Source: Solirubrum puertoriconensis
GTDB taxonomy: Bacteria > Bacteroidota > Bacteroidia > Cytophagales > Hymenobacteraceae
Assembly: GCF_001483135.1 (NCBI RefSeq)
Contig: NZ_LNAL01000006.1
Location: 558,003 to 622,002, forward strand
DNA length: 64,000 nucleotides
Reading direction: 5' to 3'
Every line of letters begins with the position of its first letter. Position 1 is the stretch's first letter. The translations under genes were made by a program, and so were the position numbers. This document shows, one piece after another, positions 24,267 through 32,246 of this stretch. The notes beneath the pieces are model-generated. The model saw nothing but the letters and a program-made list of their open reading frames with translations. It had not been told where the DNA came from and did not search any database.

Positions 24267-26090
24267 ATGGCCGAAATCATAAAAATGCCCAAGATGAGCG
24301 ACACGATGACCGAAGGGGTCATTGCTGCGTGGCTCAAAAAGGTGGGCGACAAGGTAAAGTCTGGCGATATCCTGGCTGAGGTAGAAACCGATAAGGCTAC
24401 CATGGAGCTCGAGAACTACGAAGACGGTACCTTGCTCTATATCGGTCCGAAAGAGAAAGAAGCCGTGCCGGTTGATGGCGTACTCGCCATTGTAGGCAAA
24501 GAAGGCGAAGATATTTCTGGCTTGCTAAGCCAAATTGGCGGCAACGGCGGTGCGGCTGCACAGCCTGCCCCGGCACCCGCTCCGGCCGCTGCTCCTGCGC
24601 CTGCACCCGCGCCGCAGGCAGCTGCTCCGGCCCCGGCTGCAGCCGCTACCACTACGGCTAAGCCCGCTGCCGGCAACGGCAAAAAGGCTACGGTGGTACG
24701 CATGCCCAAAATGAGCGACACCATGACGGAGGGCGTAATTGCCTCGTGGCTCAAAAAGGTAGGCGACAAAGTGAAATCGGGCGACATTCTGGCCGAAGTG
24801 GAAACCGACAAGGCTACCATGGAGCTGGAAAACTACGAAGACGGCACCCTGCTGTACATTGGCCCGAAGGATGGCGAGTCGGTGCCCGTTGACGGTGTGC
24901 TGGCCATCATCGGCGAAGAAGGTGCCGACGTTGATGCCCTCCTAGGTGGTGGCTCAGGCGGCAGTCAGCAGGGCGGGTTTACGCCTACTGCGGCTGGCGA
25001 GACCGAGCAGAACGATGCCCGCGCCAACTCGGAGCTGGAAGAAGCAAAAACCGACCGCGACATTCAGGCCCGCGCCGAGGCTACCGGCCAGTCGTCGGGT
25101 GGTGTTGCGGTGCCGGCAGGCTCGCAAGGCCAGGCTACCTCGCAGGGCACGCCGCAAGGTGGTCGCGTGTTTGTTTCGCCGCTGGCTAAGCGCATTGCGC
25201 AGGAGAAAGGCATCGACCTGAATACCGTGAAGGGCTCGGGCGAAAACGGCCGCATCGTATCGCGCGACCTGGAGAACGTACAGCCCGGCGCTCAGCCCCA
25301 GGCTGCTTCGGCTCCGCAAGCGGCTCCCGCTGCCGCTCCGGCACCTGCTGCCCAAGCTGCTCCGGCCCCGGCCGCTGCGCCTGCTCCGGCTGCCCCCGCT
25401 GCTGCCGAAGGCACCTACACCGACACGCCCGTGTCGCAGATGCGCAAGGTTATTGCCCGCCGCCTGGCCGAAAGCAAGTTCTCGGCGCCGCACTTCTACC
25501 TCACGATGGAAATTTCGATGGACAAAGCCATCGAAGCCCGTCAGCGCCTCAACGAACTGTCGCCGGTAAAGCTGTCGTTCAACGACCTCGTCATCAAAGC
25601 TTCGGCGGTGGCTCTGAAGCAGCACCCGGTAATCAACTCCTCGTGGCTGGGCGACAAGATCCGCCAGAATAAGGTGGTGAACATCGGCGTGGCCGTGGCC
25701 GTGGAAGAAGGCTTGCTGGTACCGGTAATTCGCAACGCCGATCAGAAAGGTCTGTCGCAGATTGCCAACGAGGTAAAAGACCTAGCCGGCAAAGCCAAGA
25801 ACAAAAAGCTGCAGCCCTCGGAGTGGGAAGGCAACACCTTCACCATTTCGAACCTAGGCATGTTCGGCATTGAGGAGTTCACGGCCATCATTAACCCGCC
25901 CGATGCTTGCATCCTGGCAGTGGGTGGTATCAAGCAAACGCCGGTAGTGAAGGATGGTCAGATCGTGGTGGGCAACATCATGAAAGTGACCATGTCGTGC
26001 GACCACCGCGTGGTAGACGGTGCCAGCGGTGCCGCCTTCCTGCAGACGCTGAAAGGCCTGCTGGAAGACCCTATGCGCATGCTCATCTGA
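24267..26090 (+). CDS. Pyruvate dehydrogenase complex E2, dihydrolipoamide acetyltransferase with two lipoyl domains
   Basis: The 607-residue protein has two nearly identical lipoyl domains (residues about 2-80 and 142-220), each with the lipoylated Lys in ETDKATMELENY. An Ala/Pro-rich linker joins them, and another Gln/Ala-rich linker leads to the E3/E1-binding domain (FVSPLAKRIAQEKGIDL near 290-306, ending GRIVSRDLE). The catalytic domain (about 375-607) ends with the acetyltransferase motif SCDHRVVDGASGA. It carries acetyl groups from E1 to CoA in the cytoplasm. Neither E1 nor E3 is adjacent. The upstream promoter is well formed; a hairpin element follows at 26108. Branched-chain or 2-oxoglutarate E2 are less likely with this domain layout. 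Confidence 0.93.
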   Translation: MAEIIKMPKMSDTMTEGVIAAWLKKVGDKVKSGDILAEVETDKATMELENYEDGTLLYIGPKEKEAVPVDGVLAIVGKEGEDISGLLSQIGGNGGAAAQPAPAPAPAAAPAPAPAPQAAAPAPAAAATTTAKPAAGNGKKATVVRMPKMSDTMTEGVIASWLKKVGDKVKSGDILAEVETDKATMELENYEDGTLLYIGPKDGESVPVDGVLAIIGEEGADVDALLGGGSGGSQQGGFTPTAAGETEQNDARANSELEEAKTDRDIQARAEATGQSSGGVAVPAGSQGQATSQGTPQGGRVFVSPLAKRIAQEKGIDLNTVKGSGENGRIVSRDLENVQPGAQPQAASAPQAAPAAAPAPAAQAAPAPAAAPAPAAPAAAEGTYTDTPVSQMRKVIARRLAESKFSAPHFYLTMEISMDKAIEARQRLNELSPVKLSFNDLVIKASAVALKQHPVINSSWLGDKIRQNKVVNIGVAVAVEEGLLVPVIRNADQKGLSQIANEVKDLAGKAKNKKLQPSEWEGNTFTISNLGMFGIEEFTAIINPPDACILAVGGIKQTPVVKDGQIVVGNIMKVTMSCDHRVVDGASGAAFLQTLKGLLEDPMRMLI

Positions 26091-26107
26091 GGAAAATAAC
26101 GCTCACT

Positions 26108-26169
26108 TGTCATCCTGAGCACAGCGAAGACCCTTTTCCCTAAGGGTCTTCGCTGTGCTCAGGATGACA
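26108..26169. repeat. Perfect 28-bp inverted repeat (palindromic element)
   Basis: The arm TGTCATCCTGAGCACAGCGA... at 26108-26135 is exactly inverted at 26142-26169 around a 6-base loop. The termini (GTCATCCTGAGC) match the GTCATnCTGAGC pattern of 4531-4719. It lies between the E2 stop and the hslV start (15 bases away), so it can act as terminator, mRNA-stabilising hairpin or translation control of hslV. Confidence 0.8.
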
Positions 26170-26184
26170 GTTTTTAACTGGCTT

Positions 26185-26733
26185 ATGACTCGCATTAGAT
26201 CAACAACCGTCCTAGGCATTCGGCACAACGGCGAAATTGCCGTAGGAGCCGATGGCCAGGCCACCATGGATAAGCACGTAGCCAAAAACAATGTGCGCAA
26301 AATTCGGCAGCTGCACGGCGGCAAAGTCGTGACGGGTTTTGCTGGCTCCACGGCCGATGCCTTCACGCTGTTGGAGCGCTTCGAAGAGAAACTGGGCCAG
26401 TTTGGCGCCAACCTTAAGCGCGCTGCTATTGAGCTGGCCAAGGACTGGCGCAAAGACCAATACCTGCGCAAGCTGGAAGCCATGATGGTGGTAGCCGACC
26501 GCGACGAACTGCTGATTGTAGCCGGCACCGGCGACGTGCTCGAGCCCGACTCCGATGTGGCTGCCATTGGCTCGGGTGCTATGTATGCCCAAGCCGCCGC
26601 ACTAGCCCTCAAAAAGCACGCGCCGCACCTCACGGCCCGCCAAATGGTAGAAGAAGCCCTGCACATTGCGGCCGATATCTGCATTTACACCAACCACAAC
26701 ATCATCATTGAGGAGCCAAGCCAAACGGCCTAA
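26185..26733 (+). CDS. hslV: ATP-dependent protease peptidase subunit HslV
   Basis: The 182-residue protein is a proteasome-beta-type peptidase: MTRIRSTTVLGIRHNGEIAV, with the catalytic Thr exposed after removal of a short propeptide (Thr7, before TVLG), and the family motif GADGQATMDKHVAKN. It forms a double hexamer that is opened by the ATPase HslU to degrade unfolded proteins. HslU is not in this window, so the two are unlinked or lie elsewhere. The start at 26185 is right after the palindrome; the in-frame ATG at 26155 would lie inside the hairpin and add ten residues that do not belong to the family. Confidence 0.93.
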   Translation: MTRIRSTTVLGIRHNGEIAVGADGQATMDKHVAKNNVRKIRQLHGGKVVTGFAGSTADAFTLLERFEEKLGQFGANLKRAAIELAKDWRKDQYLRKLEAMMVVADRDELLIVAGTGDVLEPDSDVAAIGSGAMYAQAAALALKKHAPHLTARQMVEEALHIAADICIYTNHNIIIEEPSQTA

Positions 26734-26738
26734 CACTC

Positions 26739-27242
26739 ATGACTGAGGACCTGATTTACTACAACTCTCGCTGGCGCTACGCACTGCTCACTTTTGGTGG
26801 GCTCGTGTTTGTGGCCATGGGCGTATGGTTGCTGGTGAAAACAGAAAATGGGGGCGCAGGCCTGATTACCATCCTGTTCTTCGGCACTGGTGTGGCCGTT
26901 GGCATTTGGCAACTGGCCGATACTCGTCCGAGACTGCGAATCACCGACGAAGGCATTCTGGATCGAACGCTAGGAGTGGGCCTGATACATTGGGCCGACA
27001 TTGCTGACGCGTACGTGAATGCCGTAAATCACGAGTACTTCATTTGCCTGCACCTGTACAACGAAGAAGAGTACACCAGTCGGCTGTCGCCTTTGCGGCG
27101 CAAGCTGGCAAATGCCAATCAGGCGCTTGGCTTCACCACAATTTCCATCAACCTCAGCGGCGTTGACCTTAGCCCGGAGCAACTCTTAGAGTACATCCTA
27201 AAGCAAAGCGCCGCGGCGCAGCTTCAGCGCCCTACAACCTAA
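26739..27242 (+). CDS. STM3941-like membrane protein
   Basis: The 167-residue protein has two hydrophobic helices (about 14-31 and 40-57) followed by a soluble domain with LRITDEGILDRTLGVGLIHWADI and IISINLSGVDLSPEQL-like strands, the arrangement of the STM3941 family (PH-like domain near the membrane). Function in that family is unknown. It starts five bases after the hslV stop and is very probably co-transcribed. No catalytic motif is seen. Confidence 0.72.
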   Translation: MTEDLIYYNSRWRYALLTFGGLVFVAMGVWLLVKTENGGAGLITILFFGTGVAVGIWQLADTRPRLRITDEGILDRTLGVGLIHWADIADAYVNAVNHEYFICLHLYNEEEYTSRLSPLRRKLANANQALGFTTISINLSGVDLSPEQLLEYILKQSAAAQLQRPTT

Positions 27243-27391
27243 AGTACTGCCCCGGGCGAGTTGCTTTTGTTAGCAACCTAGGGGCAATAGCACGCAGTTC
27301 AGAATCGTCGATGTCACGTATGCTGGTTGAACGATTCCGGGCTGCATTTTGATTGTACACCGCACACTCTCTACTACCGAACTCTGACTCG

Positions 27392-28363
27392 ATGAACGTA
27401 ACCAACTTCCTCAAGCACCATTACCGCCACTTCAACGCTGCTGCCCTGATCGACGCAGCCGAAGGCTACAACAAGCACCTCGCCGAAGGTGGCAAGATGA
27501 TGATTACCCTGGCTGGCGCCATGAGCACCGCCGAAATGGGCATTCAGCTGGCTGAACTCATTCGCCAGGACAAAGTGCATATCATCAGCTGCACGGGTGC
27601 CAACCTCGAGGAGGACATCTTCAACCTAGTAGCGCACGACTTTTATGAGCGCGTGCCGAACTACCGCGACCTTACGCCGGCCGACGAGCAAGCCCTGCTC
27701 GAGCGCCACATGAACCGCGTAACCGACACCTGCATTCCGGAAGAGGAAGCCATGCGCCGCCTCGAGCACTCGGTGCTGAAATTCTGGGAACAGGCCGACA
27801 AAGCCGGCGAGCGGTACTTCCCGCACGAGTTTTTCTACCAAATCCTGAAGTCGGGCGAGCTGGAGCAGTACTACCAAATCGACCCCAAGGACTCGTGGAT
27901 GCTGGCTGCGGCCGAAAAGAACCTGCCGATCATCTGCCCGGGCTGGGAAGACTCAACCCTAGGTAACATCTTCGCCGGTCACGTAATCTCGGGCGACATC
28001 AAGAACGTGCACACCGTACGCACGGGCATCGAGTACATGATGTACCTGGCCGAGTGGTACACCAAAAACGCGCAGGAGGAAAGCACTGTGGGCTTCTTCC
28101 AGATCGGCGGCGGCATTGCCGGCGACTTCCCGATTTGCGTAGTGCCGATGCTGCACCAAGACTTGCAGCGCACGGGCGTGCCGCTGTGGGGCTACTTCGC
28201 TCAAATCTCCGATTCCACTACCTCGTACGGTTCGTACTCGGGTGCTGTCCCGAACGAGAAAATCACTTGGGGCAAGCTGGGCCAAGACACGCCGAAGTTC
28301 ATCATCGAATCGGATGCTACCATTGTGGCGCCGCTGATCTTCGCGATGGTGCTGGGCCAGTAA
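27392..28363 (+). CDS. Deoxyhypusine synthase-like protein
   Basis: The 323-residue protein aligns with the deoxyhypusine synthase family along its length: GGKMMITLAGAMSTAEMG near 32-49, HIISCTGANLEEDIFN, a HEFFYQIL helix, NLPIICPGWEDSTLGN, FFQIGGGIAGDFPICVVPML and the catalytic-Lys motif EKITWGK near residue 297. In eukaryotes and archaea the enzyme moves an aminobutyl group from spermidine to eIF5A. Bacteria have no eIF5A; bacterial relatives make homospermidine or other polyamines, or have unknown targets. ATG 27392 is preferred to 27353. It ends at a strong terminator and appears monocistronic. Confidence 0.87.
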   Translation: MNVTNFLKHHYRHFNAAALIDAAEGYNKHLAEGGKMMITLAGAMSTAEMGIQLAELIRQDKVHIISCTGANLEEDIFNLVAHDFYERVPNYRDLTPADEQALLERHMNRVTDTCIPEEEAMRRLEHSVLKFWEQADKAGERYFPHEFFYQILKSGELEQYYQIDPKDSWMLAAAEKNLPIICPGWEDSTLGNIFAGHVISGDIKNVHTVRTGIEYMMYLAEWYTKNAQEESTVGFFQIGGGIAGDFPICVVPMLHQDLQRTGVPLWGYFAQISDSTTSYGSYSGAVPNEKITWGKLGQDTPKFIIESDATIVAPLIFAMVLGQ

Positions 28364-28380
28364 TTGGCTTAGCCTGCAAC

Positions 28381-28424
28381 GCAAAGCCCGCTGCGGAAGC
28401 TTCCGCAGCGGGCTTTGCGTTTTT
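28381..28424 (+). terminator. Rho-independent terminator
   Basis: GCAAAGCCCGCTGCGGAAGC and its exact complement form a 38-base perfect palindrome at 28381-28418, followed by GTTTTT. It ends the deoxyhypusine synthase-like gene. Confidence 0.88.
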
Positions 28425-28433
28425 GAGGTTGGG

Positions 28434-29036
28434 CTATTTTACCAGAAAGTCAGCAACAGGAAAGTATTCGTCCGCTCTGAATTTATCTCCTTTACTTAGG
28501 AATTGATCATAGTGGTCGGGTGGTAACTGTCGGTCCTTCCGGCCGCTAATAAATGCTTGGACAAACCTGCCGTATTCTGAAGATGCACCTTGGGCACCTA
28601 ACTGCCAACGTGTTGTATCAAGAGCTACTTGGCCCACCAACCGAAACTTAGCAGCATTATCGGTGAGGCAGTCGTTTCGCACCGACTCTATGTCTACGCA
28701 GGTAACGTACCCTGCCGGATCCAGAGAACTTGCCACCTTACGGCCGAACAGGCGGTGTCTTTTAACCTCTGCTATAGATGGAGCTTGTTTGGCTGCGTAG
28801 TCAGTGAATACCAACTCATACCAGATATGGGTTGAATCCTCAGTCTCTTTTACGTAACCGCTTACGATGGCTGCGCCGGTCGTAACGCTGTCTACTTCAA
28901 AAGCTAGGACATCACCTCGCCGATAAATCAGTTCGTCGGGATTGATGGGTAAGTACTGTACAGCTTTGTCTTCTTCGAAATCACAGTTTGTCAATAGAAA
29001 AGCAAGCGGTAAAAAGCAAGCCCTAACGATGCGCAT
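28434..29036 (-). CDS. Lipoprotein of unknown function
   Basis: The 200-residue product has a lipoprotein signal (FLPLAFLLTNC, lipid Cys18). The mature part is a soluble domain with strands (GDVLAFEVDSV, HIWYELVFTDY) and two further Cys (VTCVDIES and NDCLTD) that could form a disulphide. No known family is recognised. GC content looks lower than in the neighbours, for example around 28500-29000, which hints at a different origin. It converges on the deoxyhypusine synthase-like gene and is transcribed alone. Confidence 0.68.
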   Translation of the reverse strand: MRIVRACFLPLAFLLTNCDFEEDKAVQYLPINPDELIYRRGDVLAFEVDSVTTGAAIVSGYVKETEDSTHIWYELVFTDYAAKQAPSIAEVKRHRLFGRKVASSLDPAGYVTCVDIESVRNDCLTDNAAKFRLVGQVALDTTRWQLGAQGASSEYGRFVQAFISGRKDRQLPPDHYDQFLSKGDKFRADEYFPVADFLVK

Positions 29037-29126
29037 TTATTAAGTTGTTAGCTGGGAATAAATGTAAGACTGATCTTTAGTTTGACCAGCGCGTTGGCCT
29101 AACGGCCTCGTTTCAACTTTGTGAAC

Positions 29127-30044
29127 TCACCGTACCGGTGCCGCTAGCTCGGAGCGTGATTTGGGGGCTGTTTTCTGTCGGAAGTCTTCGAGCAGGCTGG
29201 GGTCTTGGCGGATGAGCGAGAACATGATGACTATTTGCACTGATATCAGGCTCACCACAAGCACCATGGTTTGCAGCACCACGGTGCCAATGCTGCGCAC
29301 CCATTTGTCCTCCACAGGCATGCGGGCTGGCTCGAGCAGTTGGCGGAACACCCACGCAGAATAAGCCATGTAGGGCAACATGGTAAGCATCATCCAGGAC
29401 TGCAGCGCCGGGAAGTAGCGTATCAGCAGCAGCAGCGGAACCATAAATACGGTGGAGATGATGGTGGTGGTACCGGATATGAACGCCTGGCTAAGCAGCA
29501 TCTCCGCGAAGTTGAATTTTGAAGGCCGCAGCAGCCACACGGCCAGCGCCGCATTTGCGGGCAGAATGATCAAGTAAATCAGCGTAGGATACTTGGCATA
29601 GAGCTGCATGTAACGCTCCATTACGAGTTGCACCAGCCGCGGCATTTCGGCTTGCTGGGCAGCTGGTACGGGGTTTATGCCCACTGCCGAGAGCAGCAGC
29701 ATGCTCACGGCGGTAATCAATAGCAAATAGGTGATGGGCCGGAAGTGCTGGGCCCGCCGGCCGGCCATGTACTCGTGCAGGGTGGCGCCGGGCCGCGTTA
29801 GCATCTGGCGTAGGGTGTAGCCAACGCCCTTATCGACGTGCCAGATGGAGTGCGGCAGATCGTGAAACAGCAGGAAGCGCAGGGTGAAGCGGTGCGTGTG
29901 GTGCGCATCTTGCCCACAGTGGGCGCAATACCGATCGGTGATGGCGGTGCCGCAGTTAAGGCAGGCGGTGGCGTGGTGCGGTGCTTCGTCGGGGCCAACG
30001 GCTGCCAGGCTTGGGGCAGGCGCTAAGTTAGCGGTGGTATTCAT
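29127..30044 (-). CDS. DUF3667 zinc-ribbon membrane protein
   Basis: The 305-residue protein starts with a Zn-ribbon, CLNCGTAITDRYCAHCGQDA at about 28-47, followed by the DUF3667 block TLRFLLFHDLPHSIWHVDKG, and then about five membrane helices. The motif TRPGATLHEYMAGRRAQHFRP near 86-106 is a family signature. Bacteroidota carry several such genes; their role is unknown, though a place in the inner membrane with a cytosolic metal-binding head is clear. It is divergent from the OBAP-like gene at 30159. Confidence 0.87.
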   Translation of the reverse strand: MNTTANLAPAPSLAAVGPDEAPHHATACLNCGTAITDRYCAHCGQDAHHTHRFTLRFLLFHDLPHSIWHVDKGVGYTLRQMLTRPGATLHEYMAGRRAQHFRPITYLLLITAVSMLLLSAVGINPVPAAQQAEMPRLVQLVMERYMQLYAKYPTLIYLIILPANAALAVWLLRPSKFNFAEMLLSQAFISGTTTIISTVFMVPLLLLIRYFPALQSWMMLTMLPYMAYSAWVFRQLLEPARMPVEDKWVRSIGTVVLQTMVLVVSLISVQIVIMFSLIRQDPSLLEDFRQKTAPKSRSELAAPVR

Positions 30045-30158
30045 GGCGGTTGGTGTGGTGCTTAAGCCTGAATAATAGAAAATTACCCGACACTTGAAAG
30101 CTCGCCCGAACGCCGGCCTAGGTGGTACGTAAGCAAGGCTACGTCACCACCGTCCGGA

Positions 30159-30926
30159 ATGAGCTATATGACAACATCTATCCGATGCTTGCGGGCCGTT
30201 GCGGCCGCCTTGCCGTTGCTGCTTAGTGCCTGCGGCGACCAAAACACCAAGTCGCCGGTGCAGGCCCCAGGCGCCGAGAAATCAGCTAAAACCAAGGTGC
30301 TCGAAGTTGGGGCCGATGTGCTCCAAGGCAAAGCCCCGCTGCGCCAGCTCGACATGTACCTCGACGGCTTTCACTTCTACAACGGCCGCATGAACGAGCA
30401 GATGGAGGCGCACCACTTCTGTCAAAAACTTAACGAAGACGTAACGCAGTGCGTGATTTACGACGGCAACGAAGCCGGTGCCAAAATCATGGGCATCGAG
30501 TACATCATTTCGCGGCGGTTGTTTGAGAAGCTGCCGGCCGAAGAAAAGAAGCTCTGGCACAGCCACAGCTACGAGGTAAAATCGGGTACGCTGGTAGCGC
30601 CGGGCATACCTGAGGTAGCCGAGCACGAGCTGATGGAGCAGATTGTGAGCACCTACGGCAAAACTCTGCACACCTGGCACACCGACAAGGACAAAGAACT
30701 GCCCTACGGCGGTCCGCAACTGATGATGGGCTTCACCAAAGATGGCCAAGCCGACACGGCCATGATAGCCCGCCGCGACCGACGCCTAGGTATATCGAGC
30801 AAGGAGAACCGCGAGCGGCGTGCCGACATCCAAGCCCCACCCGTGCTGCCCGGCGCCAATGCTTGGGAGAAAGGCGAGGTGCGGCAGTTCAGCATCAGCA
30901 ACCAAGCCGGCAGCCACAACCACTAA
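30159..30926 (+). CDS. OBAP-family lipoprotein (DUF1264)
   Basis: The 255-residue protein has a lipoprotein signal (LPLLLSACGD, lipid Cys near 26) and an OBAP domain: LDMYLDGFHFYNG near 67-79, EAHHFCQKLNEDVTQCVIYD, AKIMGIEYIIS, and LWHSHSYEVKSGTLVAPG, ending with HTWHTDKDKELPYGGPQLMMGF. The family is named after plant oil-body-associated proteins, and bacterial members are of unknown function. The lipid anchor implies an envelope location. The conserved His-rich stretches suggest metal or ligand binding. It is followed by a repeat copy and a hairpin at 31080-31112. Confidence 0.87.
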   Translation: MSYMTTSIRCLRAVAAALPLLLSACGDQNTKSPVQAPGAEKSAKTKVLEVGADVLQGKAPLRQLDMYLDGFHFYNGRMNEQMEAHHFCQKLNEDVTQCVIYDGNEAGAKIMGIEYIISRRLFEKLPAEEKKLWHSHSYEVKSGTLVAPGIPEVAEHELMEQIVSTYGKTLHTWHTDKDKELPYGGPQLMMGFTKDGQADTAMIARRDRRLGISSKENRERRADIQAPPVLPGANAWEKGEVRQFSISNQAGSHNH

Positions 30927-30942
30927 GTGAAAGAACGAAGCT

Positions 30943-30997
30943 CCCCTCCTCAGCTGAGGAGGGGACGCGGCGGTTTACCGCCGCTGGGGTGGTTGAC
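30943..30997. repeat. Copy of the CCCCTCCTCAG.TGAGGAGGGG ... GGGGTGGTTGA repeat
   Basis: A perfect 22-base palindrome CCCCTCCTCAGCTGAGGAGG... at 30943-30964 is followed by a second hairpin GGCGG...CCGCC and GGGGTGGTTGAC, the same end as at 4493-4510 and 49863-49876. Confidence 0.65.
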
Positions 30998-31079
30998 AAT
31001 CGTTGCTGACGCCCGCACCATCCGCCTGCCAGGCCTGCCACCCGCTCCACCCGCAAAACCACCTAGGGGCCCAAAGCAC

Positions 31080-31112
31080 AAGCGCCTGCCCCAGTAGCTG
31101 GAGCAGGCGCTT
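31080..31112. terminator. Hairpin terminator between convergent genes
   Basis: AAGCGCCTGC (31080-31089) pairs with GCAGGCGCTT (31103-31112); it lies between the ends of the OBAP and the membrane-protein genes. Confidence 0.55.
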
Positions 31113-31140
31113 GGTGTTGTAGCTAACTTAAGTCAGAAAC

Positions 31141-31620
31141 CTAGAAGCGGAACAGCGGACGAGCCGGGTTCCAGATGCCCCACGGAATCATGAGCAGCAC
31201 CAGCAGCAGGGCAATGCCGAAGTAAATGGCGGCGCGGCGGTGCTTGGTTACGTCGTCGGCGGGCTTTTTGGAAAGCGAGCGGCCGATTTGGGCAAACACC
31301 ACGGCCAGAACCATGGTGGTAATGTGCTCAACGCCCCAGAAACGGGCCGCGGGGTCTTTCATCACGGCACCCATGCCGCCGGCAGCCTCCATGCCTTTCA
31401 CGCCGAAGGGGCTGAGGGCAAAGTACAGAATCAGGCCAAGCAGCAACTGCAGGTGCATCGAGCCGATAAAGGCAGCACCCATACCGTTGTCGGCACCGGT
31501 GTAGGGTTTGCGGCCAAGCCAGCCCGAGAGGGCGCGGAACAGCGCAATCAGGCCAAAAATCAGCACAAGCCAGCGCGACCAAGAGTGCAGCAGCAGTACG
31601 ATGGAGTAGGCAGAGGTCAT
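31141..31620 (-). CDS. Four-helix membrane protein, cytochrome b-like
   Basis: The 159-residue protein has four membrane helices with His in the first (LLLHSWSRWLVLI), second (GSMHLQLLLG) and third (GVEHITTMVLAV) and in the loop before the fourth (TKHRRAAIYFG). These paired His look like possible heme ligands, as in small cytochrome b-type proteins, but no family is certain. ATG 31620 is used because the longer frame upstream overlaps the 2H phosphoesterase gene. It lies 68 bases after the phosphoesterase gene in the same direction and may be co-transcribed. Confidence 0.72.
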   Translation of the reverse strand: MTSAYSIVLLLHSWSRWLVLIFGLIALFRALSGWLGRKPYTGADNGMGAAFIGSMHLQLLLGLILYFALSPFGVKGMEAAGGMGAVMKDPAARFWGVEHITTMVLAVVFAQIGRSLSKKPADDVTKHRRAAIYFGIALLLVLLMIPWGIWNPARPLFRF

Positions 31621-31688
31621 AAGTAGCGGGTTGGTGAGGCGGTAAAGGTCGGGGGCGCGGCCGAAAATGCCGCACGCCGCGGCAAAAA

Positions 31689-32237
31689 TCAGCGGTGCAA
31701 CTCGCCCTCGAGCGGGTACACTTCCTCCGGAATAAATTGCTCGCCCTCTTGCCGCAAAATGGCCAGGTTGCTGATGCGCAGCTTCAGGTTGTAGGTTTGC
31801 TCGTTGAGGTACTGCAGCACGGGGCCCAGCAGTTCGGGGGTGGTATCGTGCAGGGCCAGCGAAATGTGCGGCAGCCACAGCTCGGGCGTGCTAAACTTAT
31901 CGGTGCGCAGGCACAGCGGGGCCGTAGCCGCCAGCAAGCGGGTGTGCAGGCGATTTAGCTCCTCGGAGCGCAGCACCGGGATGTAAATAACCGGATTGGG
32001 CCCCGGAAACAGCCCCAGCCCCGTGGTGTAGGCCTCGAAAGGCGGGGTAGTGGCGGCTACGTCTTCGAGTACTTGCTTTAAGGATTCGTGCTGGCTTACG
32101 CCGGCCAGCAGGTAAGTAATGTGCGGGTCGGGGGTGTCCTGCACATCGTCGAGCCCGAACTCATCTTCCAGGCTCTGAATGATGCCGTTGATCAGGGACG
32201 CGTTCTGCAGGTTCAGCAGGGAAGTAATAGCTAGCAT
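31689..32237 (-). CDS. 2'-5' RNA ligase family (2H phosphoesterase) protein
   Basis: The 182-residue protein has the two HxT/S motifs of the 2H superfamily: PHITYLLAG near 38-46 and PHISLALHD near 124-132. The spacing between the two fits LigT/CPD-type enzymes, which open cyclic phosphodiesters or seal 2'-5' RNA bonds. The substrate is not predictable. It begins nine bases after the stop of the DinB-like gene and is likely in one transcript with it. Confidence 0.8.
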   Translation of the reverse strand: MLAITSLLNLQNASLINGIIQSLEDEFGLDDVQDTPDPHITYLLAGVSQHESLKQVLEDVAATTPPFEAYTTGLGLFPGPNPVIYIPVLRSEELNRLHTRLLAATAPLCLRTDKFSTPELWLPHISLALHDTTPELLGPVLQYLNEQTYNLKLRISNLAILRQEGEQFIPEEVYPLEGELHR

Positions 32238-32246
32238 ATGCCGCGC

